From Gimesia aquarii (GTDB taxonomy: Bacteria; Planctomycetota; Planctomycetia; Planctomycetales; Planctomycetaceae): a stretch of 64,000 bases of DNA. Both the position numbers and the translations under genes were made by a program. The stretch lies in assembly GCF_007748175.1 (NCBI RefSeq), contig NZ_CP037422.1:496001-560000 (forward strand). Reading direction: 5' to 3'. The first letter of the stretch is position 1; each line of letters opens with the position of its first letter. The notes beneath the pieces are model-generated. The model had not been told where the DNA came from. It was given only the letters and a program-made list of their open reading frames with translations, and did not search any database. Shown here piece by piece: positions 50,880-60,307 of the stretch.

Positions 50880-51827
50880 ATGGATGTCACCACTTTTCAA
50901 TGTCCTCACTGTCAGGCTATGCTCAGAATGCGCAGACAGCAGCTGGCCGATACCAGGTTTCCCTGCCCCGACTGCGATCAGCCTCTCCAGGTCACTCAGA
51001 CTACAGAGGGGGAATTTTCAATTAGTGCGATCAGTGCGACTCCTACTCGCAAAGATCATTCTCATCTTCTGCGAAGCGCGCGCGTGTTTGGGGACTCGTT
51101 ACATCGCTATGGCAGATTTCTGATTACAAGTCCTGTGCTGATGTCATGGCTTGTTGCCGGCACAGGAGCCTTTCTGATTCTGCTACTCATTCTGTTTGAT
51201 CAGAGTTCTTCTCCTCAGTCATCCAGGAATGAAACTGTTGCAAAAGTAATTGAGGCTTCCGAGACGACTCTCAAAAAATCGGTCAATACGGAACCCTCAA
51301 AACTTGATCAACGCGAGCCTGTGCCCCCTGCTCTCGCGACGCCCAAACAGAATGGACCAGCACCTCAACCAGAAATCCCTGTCCGGCCAGAACCGATCAA
51401 ACCGGCCGCGCCTGTGGTGCAGGAGGAATTCCAGGAGTTAATTGCTGCCAAGCCAGAAGACACACCTCCTTTGAACGCACGTAAGCCTCAATTGGCACAG
51501 CCCTTACCTGCCTTGGAAATCGATGTGAATGTTGCACTCCAGATTCCCATTGTGGAATTCCGCCAACCCACAGAAGTTCCTCTGAAGCAAATGATGAGCC
51601 AACTGGAAGAAATGCTGGGAACCGAATTTCAGTTCGCAGAAAACGTAAAAAATGATGAGCGTCTGATGGAGACTCCAATCTCATTCTCTCTTAAAAAAAC
51701 GACACTCTCAGATTTATTAAAGCGAGTATTGAGTGAAGTGGCCCTCACATTTTCTGTGAAATCAAATAAAATCTATATTCAAAAAACAGAAGCGTCTTTT
51801 AAGCCTGATCAATCGGTTCGCAATTAA
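50880..51827 (+). CDS. Short zinc-ribbon / membrane helix / STN-like protein
   Basis: This 315-residue protein is laid out like its upstream neighbour. The zinc ribbon again has Cys8, Cys11, Cys29 and Cys32 (CPHC...CPDC), followed by one membrane helix at 86-106 (VLMSWLVAGTGAFLILLLIL), a Pro/Lys/Glu-rich linker (120-215) and a C-terminal STN-like domain (PTEVPLKQMMSQLEEMLGTE, TTLSDLLKRVLSEVALTF, YIQKTE). It lacks the large middle region of the neighbour. The shared plan suggests a paralogous or partner pair, one cytoplasmic zinc site and one outer-face domain each. It begins 34 bp after the neighbour. No enzymatic motif is seen. Confidence 0.75.
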   Translation: MDVTTFQCPHCQAMLRMRRQQLADTRFPCPDCDQPLQVTQTTEGEFSISAISATPTRKDHSHLLRSARVFGDSLHRYGRFLITSPVLMSWLVAGTGAFLILLLILFDQSSSPQSSRNETVAKVIEASETTLKKSVNTEPSKLDQREPVPPALATPKQNGPAPQPEIPVRPEPIKPAAPVVQEEFQELIAAKPEDTPPLNARKPQLAQPLPALEIDVNVALQIPIVEFRQPTEVPLKQMMSQLEEMLGTEFQFAENVKNDERLMETPISFSLKKTTLSDLLKRVLSEVALTFSVKSNKIYIQKTEASFKPDQSVRN

Positions 51828-51865
51828 TATGCGGGCTTTTATCTAAAACGAAATTTGTATTCACC

Positions 51866-52162
51866 GTGAAACTCGACGATAAAGTTTGTTATTGTTTTCA
51901 TATCAGTAAACGAAAAATTGTGAATCACCTCCGTATTCATCGTCCCAGACGTGCCAGTCAATTGAGTGAGTGTGGAGGAGCCGGCACAGGTTGTGGATGG
52001 TGTGTGCCTTACTTAAAGCGGTATTTTTCAGAGTTTGAAAAGACGAACGCGCAAAATGCTTCTGAATTCACCGCAACGGATGACGAAGTCATTACGGCAG
52101 AGGAATATGCTCAACAAAGGGACAAGTACATTCAGGATGGAAAAGGAACTCCACCCGCTTAA
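51866..52162 (+). CDS. BFD-like [2Fe-2S] protein
   Basis: This 98-residue protein has the ligand pattern of bacterioferritin-associated ferredoxin-type domains: Cys8-x-Cys10 and Cys43-x-x-Cys46, with a basic helix between (RKIVNHLRIHRPRRAS) and the glycine-rich ECGGAGTGCGWC. The C-terminal 45 residues are an acidic tail. In known systems BFD domains accept or donate electrons to release iron, or serve as modules in reductases. No bacterioferritin gene is nearby; instead an ABC export module follows 39 bp later. A redox or iron-sensing role for the transporter is possible but inferred only from position. Confidence 0.85.
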   Translation: MKLDDKVCYCFHISKRKIVNHLRIHRPRRASQLSECGGAGTGCGWCVPYLKRYFSEFEKTNAQNASEFTATDDEVITAEEYAQQRDKYIQDGKGTPPA

Positions 52163-52201
52163 CGTCGATGACGAATATCAACCTGCTCCGAGACCTCAAC
52201 C

Positions 52202-52954
52202 ATGCCTGCCTCCGATGCTGAAGCATTTAACTCTGACCGAACCAGCGAGAACCGTCTCCTCCTTTCTCTGAAATCCGTTTCCAAGACATACATCACAGGA
52301 GATGTTTCTGTTCCTGTCTTGCGTGACGTGGATCTCGAGATTTATCCTGGCGAATTTCTGGTGATTGTTGGCCCCTCCGGTTCCGGGAAAAGTACCTTGT
52401 TGAATATCGTAGGAGGTATAGACGTCCCTTCAAGTGGAGATGTCTATTTCTATTCACAGAATCTATCTCAGTTTACTGAAATGGAACTCACCCGTTATCG
52501 ACGTAAGCACATCGGTTTTGTATTTCAGTTTTATAATCTGGTTCCCACACTGACAGCCCGCGAAAATGTCATTGTTTCAGCAGACATCAGCGAATCTCCC
52601 ATGTCACCCGATAAAGCTCTGGAGCTTGTGGGGTTAGAACATCGGACCGATCATTTTCCTTCACAATTGTCAGGTGGAGAACAACAGCGGGTTGCCATTG
52701 CACGTGCACTGGTAAAAAATCCAGAATTGCTGTTGTGTGATGAACCAACGGGTGCACTTGATCTCAACACAGGTCGCATGATTCTTGAAGTATTGGGAAA
52801 CCTGAATCGCGAACTGGGAATGACGGTTGTCATCATTACGCATAATTCCGCCATCGGTGAAATGGCAGAAAGAATTATTCGCATCGGTTCCGGAACCATT
52901 GCAGAAACGAAGGTCAACTCTCATCCTGTGGCCGCAAATCAGGTGACCTGGTAA
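52202..52954 (+). CDS. ABC transporter ATPase (LolD/MacB-like)
   Basis: This 250-residue ATPase subunit has Walker A GPSGSGKST (57-65), Q-loop VFQFYNLVPTLTARENV, signature LSGGEQQRVAIARAL (156-170) and Walker B LLLCDEPTGALD (176-187), with the H-loop near 200 (VVIITHN). Sequence and neighbours place it with the LolD/FtsE/MacB group that drives type VII ABC (mechanotransmission) permeases. The first 25 residues form a polar extension. Its stop overlaps the permease ATG by one base (TAATG), so the two are translationally coupled. Confidence 0.92.
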   Translation: MPASDAEAFNSDRTSENRLLLSLKSVSKTYITGDVSVPVLRDVDLEIYPGEFLVIVGPSGSGKSTLLNIVGGIDVPSSGDVYFYSQNLSQFTEMELTRYRRKHIGFVFQFYNLVPTLTARENVIVSADISESPMSPDKALELVGLEHRTDHFPSQLSGGEQQRVAIARALVKNPELLLCDEPTGALDLNTGRMILEVLGNLNRELGMTVVIITHNSAIGEMAERIIRIGSGTIAETKVNSHPVAANQVTW

Positions 52955-55338
52955 TGAAAGTGTTGCACCACAAATTGCTACGTGAGCTACTCGCCGCTAA
53001 AGGAGTTTTAGCAGCGATTATCAGCATCATTGCGGTTGGAATTGGTTGCTTCATTGCCATGTCTTCAACCTATGACAATCTGGAATATTCAAGGCAGAGT
53101 TACTACCGACTCTGCCGTATGGCTGATTTTTCAGTCGAACTGAAAAAAGTACCGACAGGTGACCTTGCTACACTCACAGAAATTCCCGGTGTTACGAATC
53201 TCCTGCCGCGCATTATCTTTGAAGTCACGGCTTCCCTGGAGGGGGTTGAAAAGCCACTCTCAGGAAAAGTCATCTCACTGCCAGAACATGAAAATGCGCC
53301 GATTAATCGCATTGTCATTCAACAGGGAAGTTATTTTACCGATCAACGACAGGAAGAGGTGATACTCAATGATGCCTTCGCCCGTGCGCATCATTTGAAG
53401 CCCGGTGATCATATTCAGTTAATTCTCAACAATCGTCTGCAGGATCTTGTTGTCATCGGCACCGCGATCAGTTCTGAATTTGTGTATTTGATTGGCCCGG
53501 GAGGACTTGTTCCGGAACCGGAAAGCTATGGCGTGTTTTATTTGAAACACGATTATGCAGAAGATGTCTTCGGTTTTGAAGGAGCCGCCAATCAAGTTTT
53601 AGGTCAAGTTGCACCTGAATATCAAAGTAAGAACCGAGTTCGACAGATTCTCGATCAAATTGAGCTCAACCTGGAAGATTTCGGTGTGGTTTCCAAAACC
53701 CCGCTTGCGGAACAGTCTTCACACTGGTTTTTAAAAAGCGAAATCGATGGCCTGAAGGTCAGCGCGACGATTCTACCTACCATTTTTTTGATTGTCGCTG
53801 CTCTGGCTCTGAACCTGCTGATGTCGCGCATGGCAGAACAACAACGAACTGTGGTTGGAACTTTGAAAGCGCTGGGCTATTCGAATCGAGAAGTCTTTAT
53901 CCACTTTTTGCAGTTTGGACTTCTGATCGGTTTGGCGGGCGGCATATTGGGAACTCTGATTGGTTATTCGCTGGCAGGTGGTTTGACGGCACAGTACCGG
54001 AATTATTTTGAGTTTCCTGCTTTAACGAATGAGCTTTATCCACGCATCGTATTACTGGGCATGTTGATCAGTGTCTTCTTTTCAGTATTGGGGACCTTTC
54101 GAGGTGTCCGATCAGTGATGCGATTATCCCCCGCGGAAGCGATGCGTCCCAAACCTCCATTACGCGCGAGGCGCATTTTGCTGGAGAAGATCCAAGCATT
54201 CTGGAATGCACTGGACTTCCGCTGGCAACTCGTTTTGCGCGATATTTTTCGGCATCGGACACGAACTCTGGGAGGACTGATATCCGCGACGGTTGGCGCG
54301 ATGCTGTTACTGGTGACCTTCTCCCTGTATGATTCCGCGTTTGCATTACTTGATTTTCAATATGATAAGTTATTGTTGAGCGACGTCGACGTCACCTTCA
54401 AAGATGATCATGATTATTCAGCATTATATGAATCCCAACAGTTTCCCAGCGTGGATTACGCCGAGCCACTCTTTCATGTTGGTTGTACATTGAGAAATGG
54501 AATCTACGAAAAAAAAGTCGGAATCACGGGAATTCTCAGAAATGCACAACTGACGATTCCCCGCGATACTGCCGGTAATCGCGTTGTTGTGCCGGAGACT
54601 GGAGTTCTGGTAACGCGCAAACTGGCAGAGATTCTCCGAATCCAGGCAGGTGATTCCATCGAAATGACTCCTGTTGCAGGCGATCGTATTGCCAGACAAA
54701 TTCCTGTCATGAAAATCATTGACAGCTACCTCGGGTTGACCGTGTATGCTGACTATCAATACTTGAATCGGTTGATGGGGGAAGCAAGTTCTATCACCAG
54801 CGTTCAACTAAAAACAGACCCTGGCCCTGTTGCCACGAGACGAATCTATCAAGAACTCAAGCAGGTTCCCGCCGTTCAGGGTGTCACTTCGATTCGAGAT
54901 CAGAAAGAGAAATTGCAGGAAGTTTTAATCGAACAAATGGTCGTGATGATTGTGGTTGTGATTGCATTTTCTTGCTTGATTTTCTTTGGCAGCATCTTGA
55001 ATGCCTCTCTGATTTCGCTCTCTGAGCGACAACAGGAAATCGCGACGCTCCGTGTGCTGGGCTATACACCGAAAGAAGTAGGGTCGATTTTTCTAAGAGA
55101 AAGTTTCTGCATTAATTTACCGGGAATTATCCTGGGATTACCCGCAGGTTACTGGGCCTCCAAAGGGATCAACATTGCCTACGATACCGAATTATTTCGA
55201 ATGCCTTTTACGATTGATACTCTGAGCTGGGTCTATACCGTAATCCTGGGCATTCTATTCACATTAATTGCACATTGGCCGGTACAAAAAACCATTCAAA
55301 AAATGGATTGGTTAGAAGCATTAAACGTAAAGGAATAA
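52954..55338 (+). CDS. FtsX-type ABC permease, duplicated
   Basis: This 794-residue inner-membrane permease has two FtsX-like halves. An N-terminal helix (about 18-38) is followed by a periplasmic MacB-type domain and a first helix group (IFLIVAALALNLLMSRMAEQ, then LGTLIGYSLAGGL). A second N-terminal-like helix (LGGLISATVGAMLLLVTFSLYD) precedes a second periplasmic domain and a last group (VVVIAFSCLIFFGSILNASL, then IILGLPAGYW). Such ten-helix-type permeases move lipids, lipoproteins or hydrophobic compounds, or transmit force without transport. With the neighbouring ATPase and membrane-fusion protein it forms a DevABC/MacAB-like exporter. The substrate cannot be read from sequence. Confidence 0.9.
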   Translation: MKVLHHKLLRELLAAKGVLAAIISIIAVGIGCFIAMSSTYDNLEYSRQSYYRLCRMADFSVELKKVPTGDLATLTEIPGVTNLLPRIIFEVTASLEGVEKPLSGKVISLPEHENAPINRIVIQQGSYFTDQRQEEVILNDAFARAHHLKPGDHIQLILNNRLQDLVVIGTAISSEFVYLIGPGGLVPEPESYGVFYLKHDYAEDVFGFEGAANQVLGQVAPEYQSKNRVRQILDQIELNLEDFGVVSKTPLAEQSSHWFLKSEIDGLKVSATILPTIFLIVAALALNLLMSRMAEQQRTVVGTLKALGYSNREVFIHFLQFGLLIGLAGGILGTLIGYSLAGGLTAQYRNYFEFPALTNELYPRIVLLGMLISVFFSVLGTFRGVRSVMRLSPAEAMRPKPPLRARRILLEKIQAFWNALDFRWQLVLRDIFRHRTRTLGGLISATVGAMLLLVTFSLYDSAFALLDFQYDKLLLSDVDVTFKDDHDYSALYESQQFPSVDYAEPLFHVGCTLRNGIYEKKVGITGILRNAQLTIPRDTAGNRVVVPETGVLVTRKLAEILRIQAGDSIEMTPVAGDRIARQIPVMKIIDSYLGLTVYADYQYLNRLMGEASSITSVQLKTDPGPVATRRIYQELKQVPAVQGVTSIRDQKEKLQEVLIEQMVVMIVVVIAFSCLIFFGSILNASLISLSERQQEIATLRVLGYTPKEVGSIFLRESFCINLPGIILGLPAGYWASKGINIAYDTELFRMPFTIDTLSWVYTVILGILFTLIAHWPVQKTIQKMDWLEALNVKE

Positions 55339-55340
55339 TT

Positions 55341-56702
55341 GTGTCCCGAAAATATATATTGATAATGGTATTCGCAGTGGTTGGGCTGGGAAGTTACTTT
55401 TTTTTGTCAGGGGCTCCCCTGCCCGTTGATGTCACCGTGGCGGAGACAGGAGAGATCAAAGCCTTCATTGAAGAACGTGCGAAAACGTCTCTTCCCCGAA
55501 TCTATCGCATTGCCATGCCATTAGACGGTCGTATTTTGCCTATTACCGTTTCTGAAGATCAAGCAGTGACGAAAGGTCAAGTCGTCGCGACAATGGATAC
55601 TTCGGATCTGGATGCGGAAATTGCAAAAGCAAAATATCGTGTAGAACAGTTTGCAAAGAAAATCATTGAACAGGCAGATAACCGCCTGGAAGATAATTCT
55701 CTGATGCAGTTTGATGAGTTTCTCAAATCGATGGATCTGACGGTCGAAGCTGCCAGCAAACAACAGGAGGCCAGTAAAGCGAAATGGCAGTTTTCCAGAG
55801 ATGAATTTGATCGTAAATACGCGCTCTATCAAAAGAAGGCACTCTCTGAAAGTGAACTCAATGAGTCCGACTTGTTTCGAAAAGAGAGTGAAGTCGATTA
55901 CCAGAAAGACATTTTGACATGGCGTTCTTTACAGGCCGTTCAAAGCGCCATGCAAATTGGAAAAATATCGATTCTGAAATACAAAGAGAAAAAAGAGCTG
56001 ACCGAAGCTGTTTTACAGGAAGAGCGAAAAGAGGCGCTCTCTCAACTAGAGCAATTACTGCGCGACCGCAAACGAGCCACAATGCGTAGCCCCATCAATG
56101 GAACCATTCTTACGAAAAATTATTCAAACGAACGGACTCTCCCAGCCGGTGAAATTCTACTGGAAATTGGGAGACTGGAAAACCTGGAAGTGGAGGCCGA
56201 TGTGCTTTCCCAATATGTCGGCAATATTCAAATTGGTTCTCTTGTCGATATCGAAGGGCCAGCTATTGGAACTCAGCCCGTTCAGGGAAAAGTCAAACGC
56301 ATCTATCCCAAAGGTTTCACGAAAATTTCATCCTTGGGTGTTGAACAACAACGAGTCAAAGTCATTATCAGTTTCAACCAGGATATCTGGAAACAACTCA
56401 AACAGCAAAATCGAGATTTGGGGACCGATTTTCGTGTACGCGTTAAAATCTATACCGAAATTAAGAAAGACGCTATTAAAGTTTCGCGGGCGGCGCTTTT
56501 TCGCAATGGTTCGGGTGACTGGCAGGCGTTTCTAGTACGAAATAATAAGACCGTTCTGGTTGATGTCGAACCCGGAGTGATGAACGATTTTGATGCAGAA
56601 ATCCGTTCGGGGGTGAAAGCCGGAGATCAACTCATTATCGCACCGAGTATGAATTTGGCGCCCGGCCAATACGTTAAACCCAACATCATTAAAAATCTCT
56701 AA
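55341..56702 (+). CDS. HlyD-family membrane-fusion protein
   Basis: This 453-residue periplasmic adaptor is anchored by an N-terminal helix (ILIMVFAVVGLGSYFFL). It has the split biotinyl-lipoyl motif: first half ITVSEDQAVTKGQVVATMDTS, and second half MRSPINGTILTKNYSNE after a long alpha-helical coiled-coil hairpin (residues about 85-240). A beta-barrel (VEADVLSQYVGNIQIGSLVD) and a membrane-proximal domain follow. The start is GTG, seven bases after AAGGA and two bases past the permease stop; an overlapping upstream ATG was rejected. It links the ABC pump to an outer-membrane partner, which is not encoded here. Confidence 0.9.
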   Translation: MSRKYILIMVFAVVGLGSYFFLSGAPLPVDVTVAETGEIKAFIEERAKTSLPRIYRIAMPLDGRILPITVSEDQAVTKGQVVATMDTSDLDAEIAKAKYRVEQFAKKIIEQADNRLEDNSLMQFDEFLKSMDLTVEAASKQQEASKAKWQFSRDEFDRKYALYQKKALSESELNESDLFRKESEVDYQKDILTWRSLQAVQSAMQIGKISILKYKEKKELTEAVLQEERKEALSQLEQLLRDRKRATMRSPINGTILTKNYSNERTLPAGEILLEIGRLENLEVEADVLSQYVGNIQIGSLVDIEGPAIGTQPVQGKVKRIYPKGFTKISSLGVEQQRVKVIISFNQDIWKQLKQQNRDLGTDFRVRVKIYTEIKKDAIKVSRAALFRNGSGDWQAFLVRNNKTVLVDVEPGVMNDFDAEIRSGVKAGDQLIIAPSMNLAPGQYVKPNIIKNL

Positions 56703-56723
56703 GCAAATTTTTTGAATTCAGGC

Positions 56724-57656
56724 TTACTCTTCGCCCCTCACGGTAAACAATAGGTTCTGTCCGTCAGGAGTGAAGCAGACACCACCGTTCACTTTTCCTT
56801 TTACCACTGTATTAAATGGCTCGGGGTCTTTGTCTTCCGCTGGATTGAATTGAAAGAGTGCCGCTGGTGTTAAATTCGGGAAGAAAATGATCTTGTCCCC
56901 TTGAGGGTGCCATGCAAAGTCAGCAGATGGGGCTTTCTTGTTTTTGTAATGAACTTTGAAGCCCTCCTTCATGCCAGCTACATTGACAGTGCCTACTTCA
57001 TATGTTTTTTTAGCTGCGTTACGACCTTTAAAACAAAGCCAGTTACTGTCAGGAGACCAGCTCATGTTCCAGTACAAGCTTGAGTAAGGGCTTTCTCCTG
57101 GGGGAAACACCAGACTTTTGGTCTCTTCGATTAAATCATAAATCTGGATATTTGCTTTTCCCGAATCAGAAATGCTATATGCAATTTTTCGACCATCGGG
57201 TGACCACTGCGCTCCCCAGCCTCGTTCTTGAATCACTTTAATCTGGGAACCGTCTGCGTTCATAATCGCAACGCCATACGGGGAAGGCTGTGAAAAAGCG
57301 ATTCGATTTCCACCGGGAGACCAACTGGGCATCGCGCCAGGTCCGATGACTTTCATGTTACTACCATCTGCATTCGCAACAATGATTTGCACATTTGAGA
57401 AGCTTTCACCATTTTGAGACTTCCAGCCGTCAAAGGCCAATTTCTGACCATCGGATGAGAAAGCAGGGGAGCCAACATTATGAAAGTCACCGGGTACTAA
57501 AAAGAGCGTAGCATCTTTTCCGTCTTGAGCGGCAATGTAAAATCGAGTCCTGTTGACTTTTGCTTCTTCGTCCGCGGCTATCGGAGAACTATTGAAGTGA
57601 TGAACCACCAGACTCGTCATACAATAGAAACAGGCAAATACGAGATGTTTCATCAT
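56724..57656 (-). CDS. Exported TolB-like beta-propeller protein
   Basis: This 310-residue secreted protein has a signal peptide (about 1-28). At least five PD40/TolB-type repeats follow, each with the pattern SPDG..IA or equivalent (FSSDGQKLAFDG, WSPGGNRIAFSQ, WSPDGRKIAYSI, WSPDSNWLCFKG, FTPDGQNLLFTV). Such propellers mediate protein contacts; several planctomycete ones are of unknown function. It converges with the exporter cluster with only 21 bp between stops, so it is probably unrelated in expression. Two adjacent ATG codons follow AGAGGA. Confidence 0.85.
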   Translation of the reverse strand: MMKHLVFACFYCMTSLVVHHFNSSPIAADEEAKVNRTRFYIAAQDGKDATLFLVPGDFHNVGSPAFSSDGQKLAFDGWKSQNGESFSNVQIIVANADGSNMKVIGPGAMPSWSPGGNRIAFSQPSPYGVAIMNADGSQIKVIQERGWGAQWSPDGRKIAYSISDSGKANIQIYDLIEETKSLVFPPGESPYSSLYWNMSWSPDSNWLCFKGRNAAKKTYEVGTVNVAGMKEGFKVHYKNKKAPSADFAWHPQGDKIIFFPNLTPAALFQFNPAEDKDPEPFNTVVKGKVNGGVCFTPDGQNLLFTVRGEE

Positions 57657-58356
57657 GAATCCTCTGGATGTAGTAAAGAAAAGATTAATTTGTAGCTGTC
57701 TGAACTATAACAGTTTGAAAATCCGGTTGAAAGAAAATATTTTCTCAAAGGCCACTGGTGTATTTCAGTAACCATGATAAAAATCATGACTCTCTATTTT
57801 CACTATGAGTCAATCTTCAACTCAACCGAGTGAACTATGACAACTTCTCAATAACCACTCTTTTTACCGCAAATGAAGGCGCCTCGATATGAGTTGAATC
57901 CCGTTTCATACAATCCGAAACCATTCTGAAAGTGGTTGATATCCTACTTTTTGTCGCGATGAACAGACCGAACTTTATAGTGCGGCGAATTTCATTATAC
58001 TCATTGTTTGAAGAGTTTAAGGCGACTTTCTCTTGTAGCAGATGGTTAAAATATTGCGAATCAATGTGCGCGAAGCAATTTGAAGTAACTACTGGTTATA
58101 AAACAGGATAACAGATAATCGTAGTTTTGTTTCGCGCGCGACGCAGAAGTCAGGGATTTTAAGTGATGCCAGATAGCTGTCAAGCGATCTATTTTGAACT
58201 AAAAGTTTGCAGTCCTGGTTACAAACGGTTAAGATATATAAGCAGATATTTAAGTGAATTGGCCTTCCTATTAAAATTATAACCGAGTAATGAAATCGGT
58301 TTTGAATTGAACCCACCTGCCAATCCTTCCTGATACCACTAGCCGAGGACTTGACC
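57657..58356. other. Intergenic region of about 700 bp
   Basis: This stretch lies between the divergent propeller gene and the second DUF1501 gene. A 90-codon minus-strand frame at 58089-58358 has no family likeness and overlaps the DUF1501 start, so it was not called. I see no terminator, RNA gene or repeat. Promoters for both neighbours are expected here. Confidence 0.4.
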
Positions 58357-59733
58357 ATGAGTTGTTCTGCAAATTCGCTCCAGATAACTCAATCACGGCG
58401 CTCATTCCTGCAAGCAGGATTTCTTACTTTAGGTGGCTTAGGATTGGGAGATTTGCTGCGGCTGAGAACTGCAGCAGCCTCGCCCGCAAAAACGGCGCCT
58501 GATACATCGATCATTCTGATTTGGCTGCAGGGTGGTCCCAGCCATATGGAAACCTATGATCTCAAGCCGGATGCCCCCGTCGAATATCGTGGAGAATTCA
58601 ATCCCATTCATACTGAAGTACCGGGTATGGATATTTGTGAGATGCTCCCGCTGCATGCGAAAGTGGCAGATCGCTTTACGATTATTCGCTCAATCTCACA
58701 TGGCTTTGCGAATCATGCCGGTGGGGCAGGGCGTTTCCTTTCTGGTCGTGATCCATTAAGACCACTGGATCCTATAGCTCAGTTTCCGACAATCGGGCCG
58801 ATTGTCTCCCGGATGCGCGACCATGTGAATCATGGCATTCCCAATTACATTGGTAATCAACCGCGCGTCTATGGGGGAGGCAGTGCTTATCTGGGAGAGT
58901 CAGCATTACCATTTGTAGTAGGCGCTGATCCAAACCGGAGTAATTTCCAGGTTCCCAATATCACTATGGATGAGAAGCTCAAGAATCGTCTTGATGATCG
59001 CATGCTGCTATTGACCTCCTTTGATCAGATGCGTCGTGACCTGGATCAGAGCGGTTCTTTAGAATCCATGGATCAATTTAATCGTCGTGCCTTGGAGATG
59101 CTCACCAGTGATCGAGCCCGTAACGCTTTTGACATGACGCAGGAAAGCGATGCGACCCGAGAAAAATATGGTCGTCACAAATGGGGACAACGTGCATTAC
59201 TTGCTCGTAGACTGGTTGAAGCCGGCAGTAGTTTTGTAACGATGCAGATGCAAAATCCCAGTACTCCAGGTAGTGCAGGAAACTGGGATATCCATGCGGT
59301 CAACGGTCACTTGTATGATGATATGCGGGGACGGCTACCGATCTTTGACCGCGCGGTTTCCGCTCTGATTGAAGATATCTATGAGCGGGGTCTCGATGAA
59401 AAAGTGATGGTCATCGTTTCGGGAGAGTTTGGGCGTACGCCACGAATCAATCCTCAAAAGGGAACTCGTTCGAAAGTGATGCAACCCGGACGCGACCATT
59501 GGCCCGGTGCGATGTCTGTTTTAGTGTCAGGTGGTGGTATGAAAATGGGGCAGGTGATCGGTTCTACGACCGCCAATGGAGCCTACGCGAAAGATAACAA
59601 GTTGGATCCCAACGATTTGCTGTCAACAGTTTATCGTTTTCTGGGTATCGACCAGAACCATGAATTTCTCGATCACAGCGGTCGACCAATGCCGATTCTT
59701 CCCAAAGGCAAACCCATTGTCGAGTTGACCTGA
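58357..59733 (+). CDS. DUF1501 domain protein, Tat-exported
   Basis: This 458-residue protein is the second DUF1501 member in the window. A twin-Arg signal with SRRSFLQAGFLTLGGLGLGD is followed by ILIWLQGGPSHMETYDLKPD, SISHGFANHAGGAGRFLSGR, VIVSGEFGRTPRIN and GRDHWPGAMSVLVSGGG, all hallmarks of the family within the alkaline phosphatase/sulfatase superfamily. The start follows GAGGAC. Unlike the first member it has no DUF1549 partner beside it. A bidirectional terminator follows. Function is unknown. Confidence 0.9.
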   Translation: MSCSANSLQITQSRRSFLQAGFLTLGGLGLGDLLRLRTAAASPAKTAPDTSIILIWLQGGPSHMETYDLKPDAPVEYRGEFNPIHTEVPGMDICEMLPLHAKVADRFTIIRSISHGFANHAGGAGRFLSGRDPLRPLDPIAQFPTIGPIVSRMRDHVNHGIPNYIGNQPRVYGGGSAYLGESALPFVVGADPNRSNFQVPNITMDEKLKNRLDDRMLLLTSFDQMRRDLDQSGSLESMDQFNRRALEMLTSDRARNAFDMTQESDATREKYGRHKWGQRALLARRLVEAGSSFVTMQMQNPSTPGSAGNWDIHAVNGHLYDDMRGRLPIFDRAVSALIEDIYERGLDEKVMVIVSGEFGRTPRINPQKGTRSKVMQPGRDHWPGAMSVLVSGGGMKMGQVIGSTTANGAYAKDNKLDPNDLLSTVYRFLGIDQNHEFLDHSGRPMPILPKGKPIVELT

Positions 59734-59823
59734 TTGTTGTATGAATTTTGTCTTGAGTGTTGTACTGGTTTCTGAGTCGAGAGAAATACACACTGCCTGA
59801 CCAACTAAAGCGTTTCACTCTGC

Positions 59824-59866
59824 ATAAAAAAAGAGTTGATTGAGAACGAACTCAATCAACCCTTTT
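59824..59866. terminator. Bidirectional terminator between convergent genes
   Basis: A perfect 10-bp stem (59835-59844 with 59851-59860) and 6-nt loop lie between the DUF1501 gene and the His/Gln-rich lipoprotein gene. The minus strand has a long T run after the stem and the plus strand a short one. Confidence 0.88.
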
Positions 59867-59896
59867 GAGTGTTTATTGGAAGTAAACTGTGATTTC

Positions 59897-60307
59897 TTAT
59901 TTCAGGAAGAAATCATCGGGTCCTTTGTGTGTGTAATAAGGGTACTGCACGATTCCCATAGGCTGGTTTTGTTGAGGATAAACAGTCGCAGGGGGAATAT
60001 ATTTGTAAGTCTGGTAGTGATTGGGGCGTTTTTTGTGGTGATAGACATTTTTATGCCCATTGTTCCAGCCACGATGTCCTGGAGGACAATATGCTCTGTG
60101 GTGCCTGTGGCCTATTTGCTGGATTGGCGCCTGTTGTCCAGCCTGCTGTTGATGCATCAGCTGCTGGTATTTGACCATTTCAGCTTGTTGCTGCATCATG
60201 AACTCACCATCGGCCGACTGACCTCGAATAACCTGGCTATTTGTACATCCTACACTTAAAGGTAGAATCAAACAAGCGGCCATTGTAACTAACAGTTGAG
60301 GTTTCAT
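59897..60307 (-). CDS. His/Gln/Tyr-rich lipoprotein
   Basis: This 136-residue protein has a classical lipoprotein signal (LVTMAACLILPLSVGC, Cys21). The mature part is low in complexity: Gln/Met-rich at 35-70 (MMQQQAEMVKYQQLMHQQQ), then His/Tyr/Pro-rich (IGHRHHRAYCPPGHRG, HHKKRP) and a Tyr/Pro-rich end. The His clusters could bind metal, but no defined motif is present. It is monocistronic with its own terminator. I do not recognise a family beyond short planctomycete lipoproteins. Confidence 0.75.
   Translation of the reverse strand: MKPQLLVTMAACLILPLSVGCTNSQVIRGQSADGEFMMQQQAEMVKYQQLMHQQQAGQQAPIQQIGHRHHRAYCPPGHRGWNNGHKNVYHHKKRPNHYQTYKYIPPATVYPQQNQPMGIVQYPYYTHKGPDDFFLK

Noticed and set aside
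58089-58358. 90-codon minus-strand frame
   Set aside because: No family likeness or ribosome binding site, and it overlaps the well-supported start of the DUF1501 gene.
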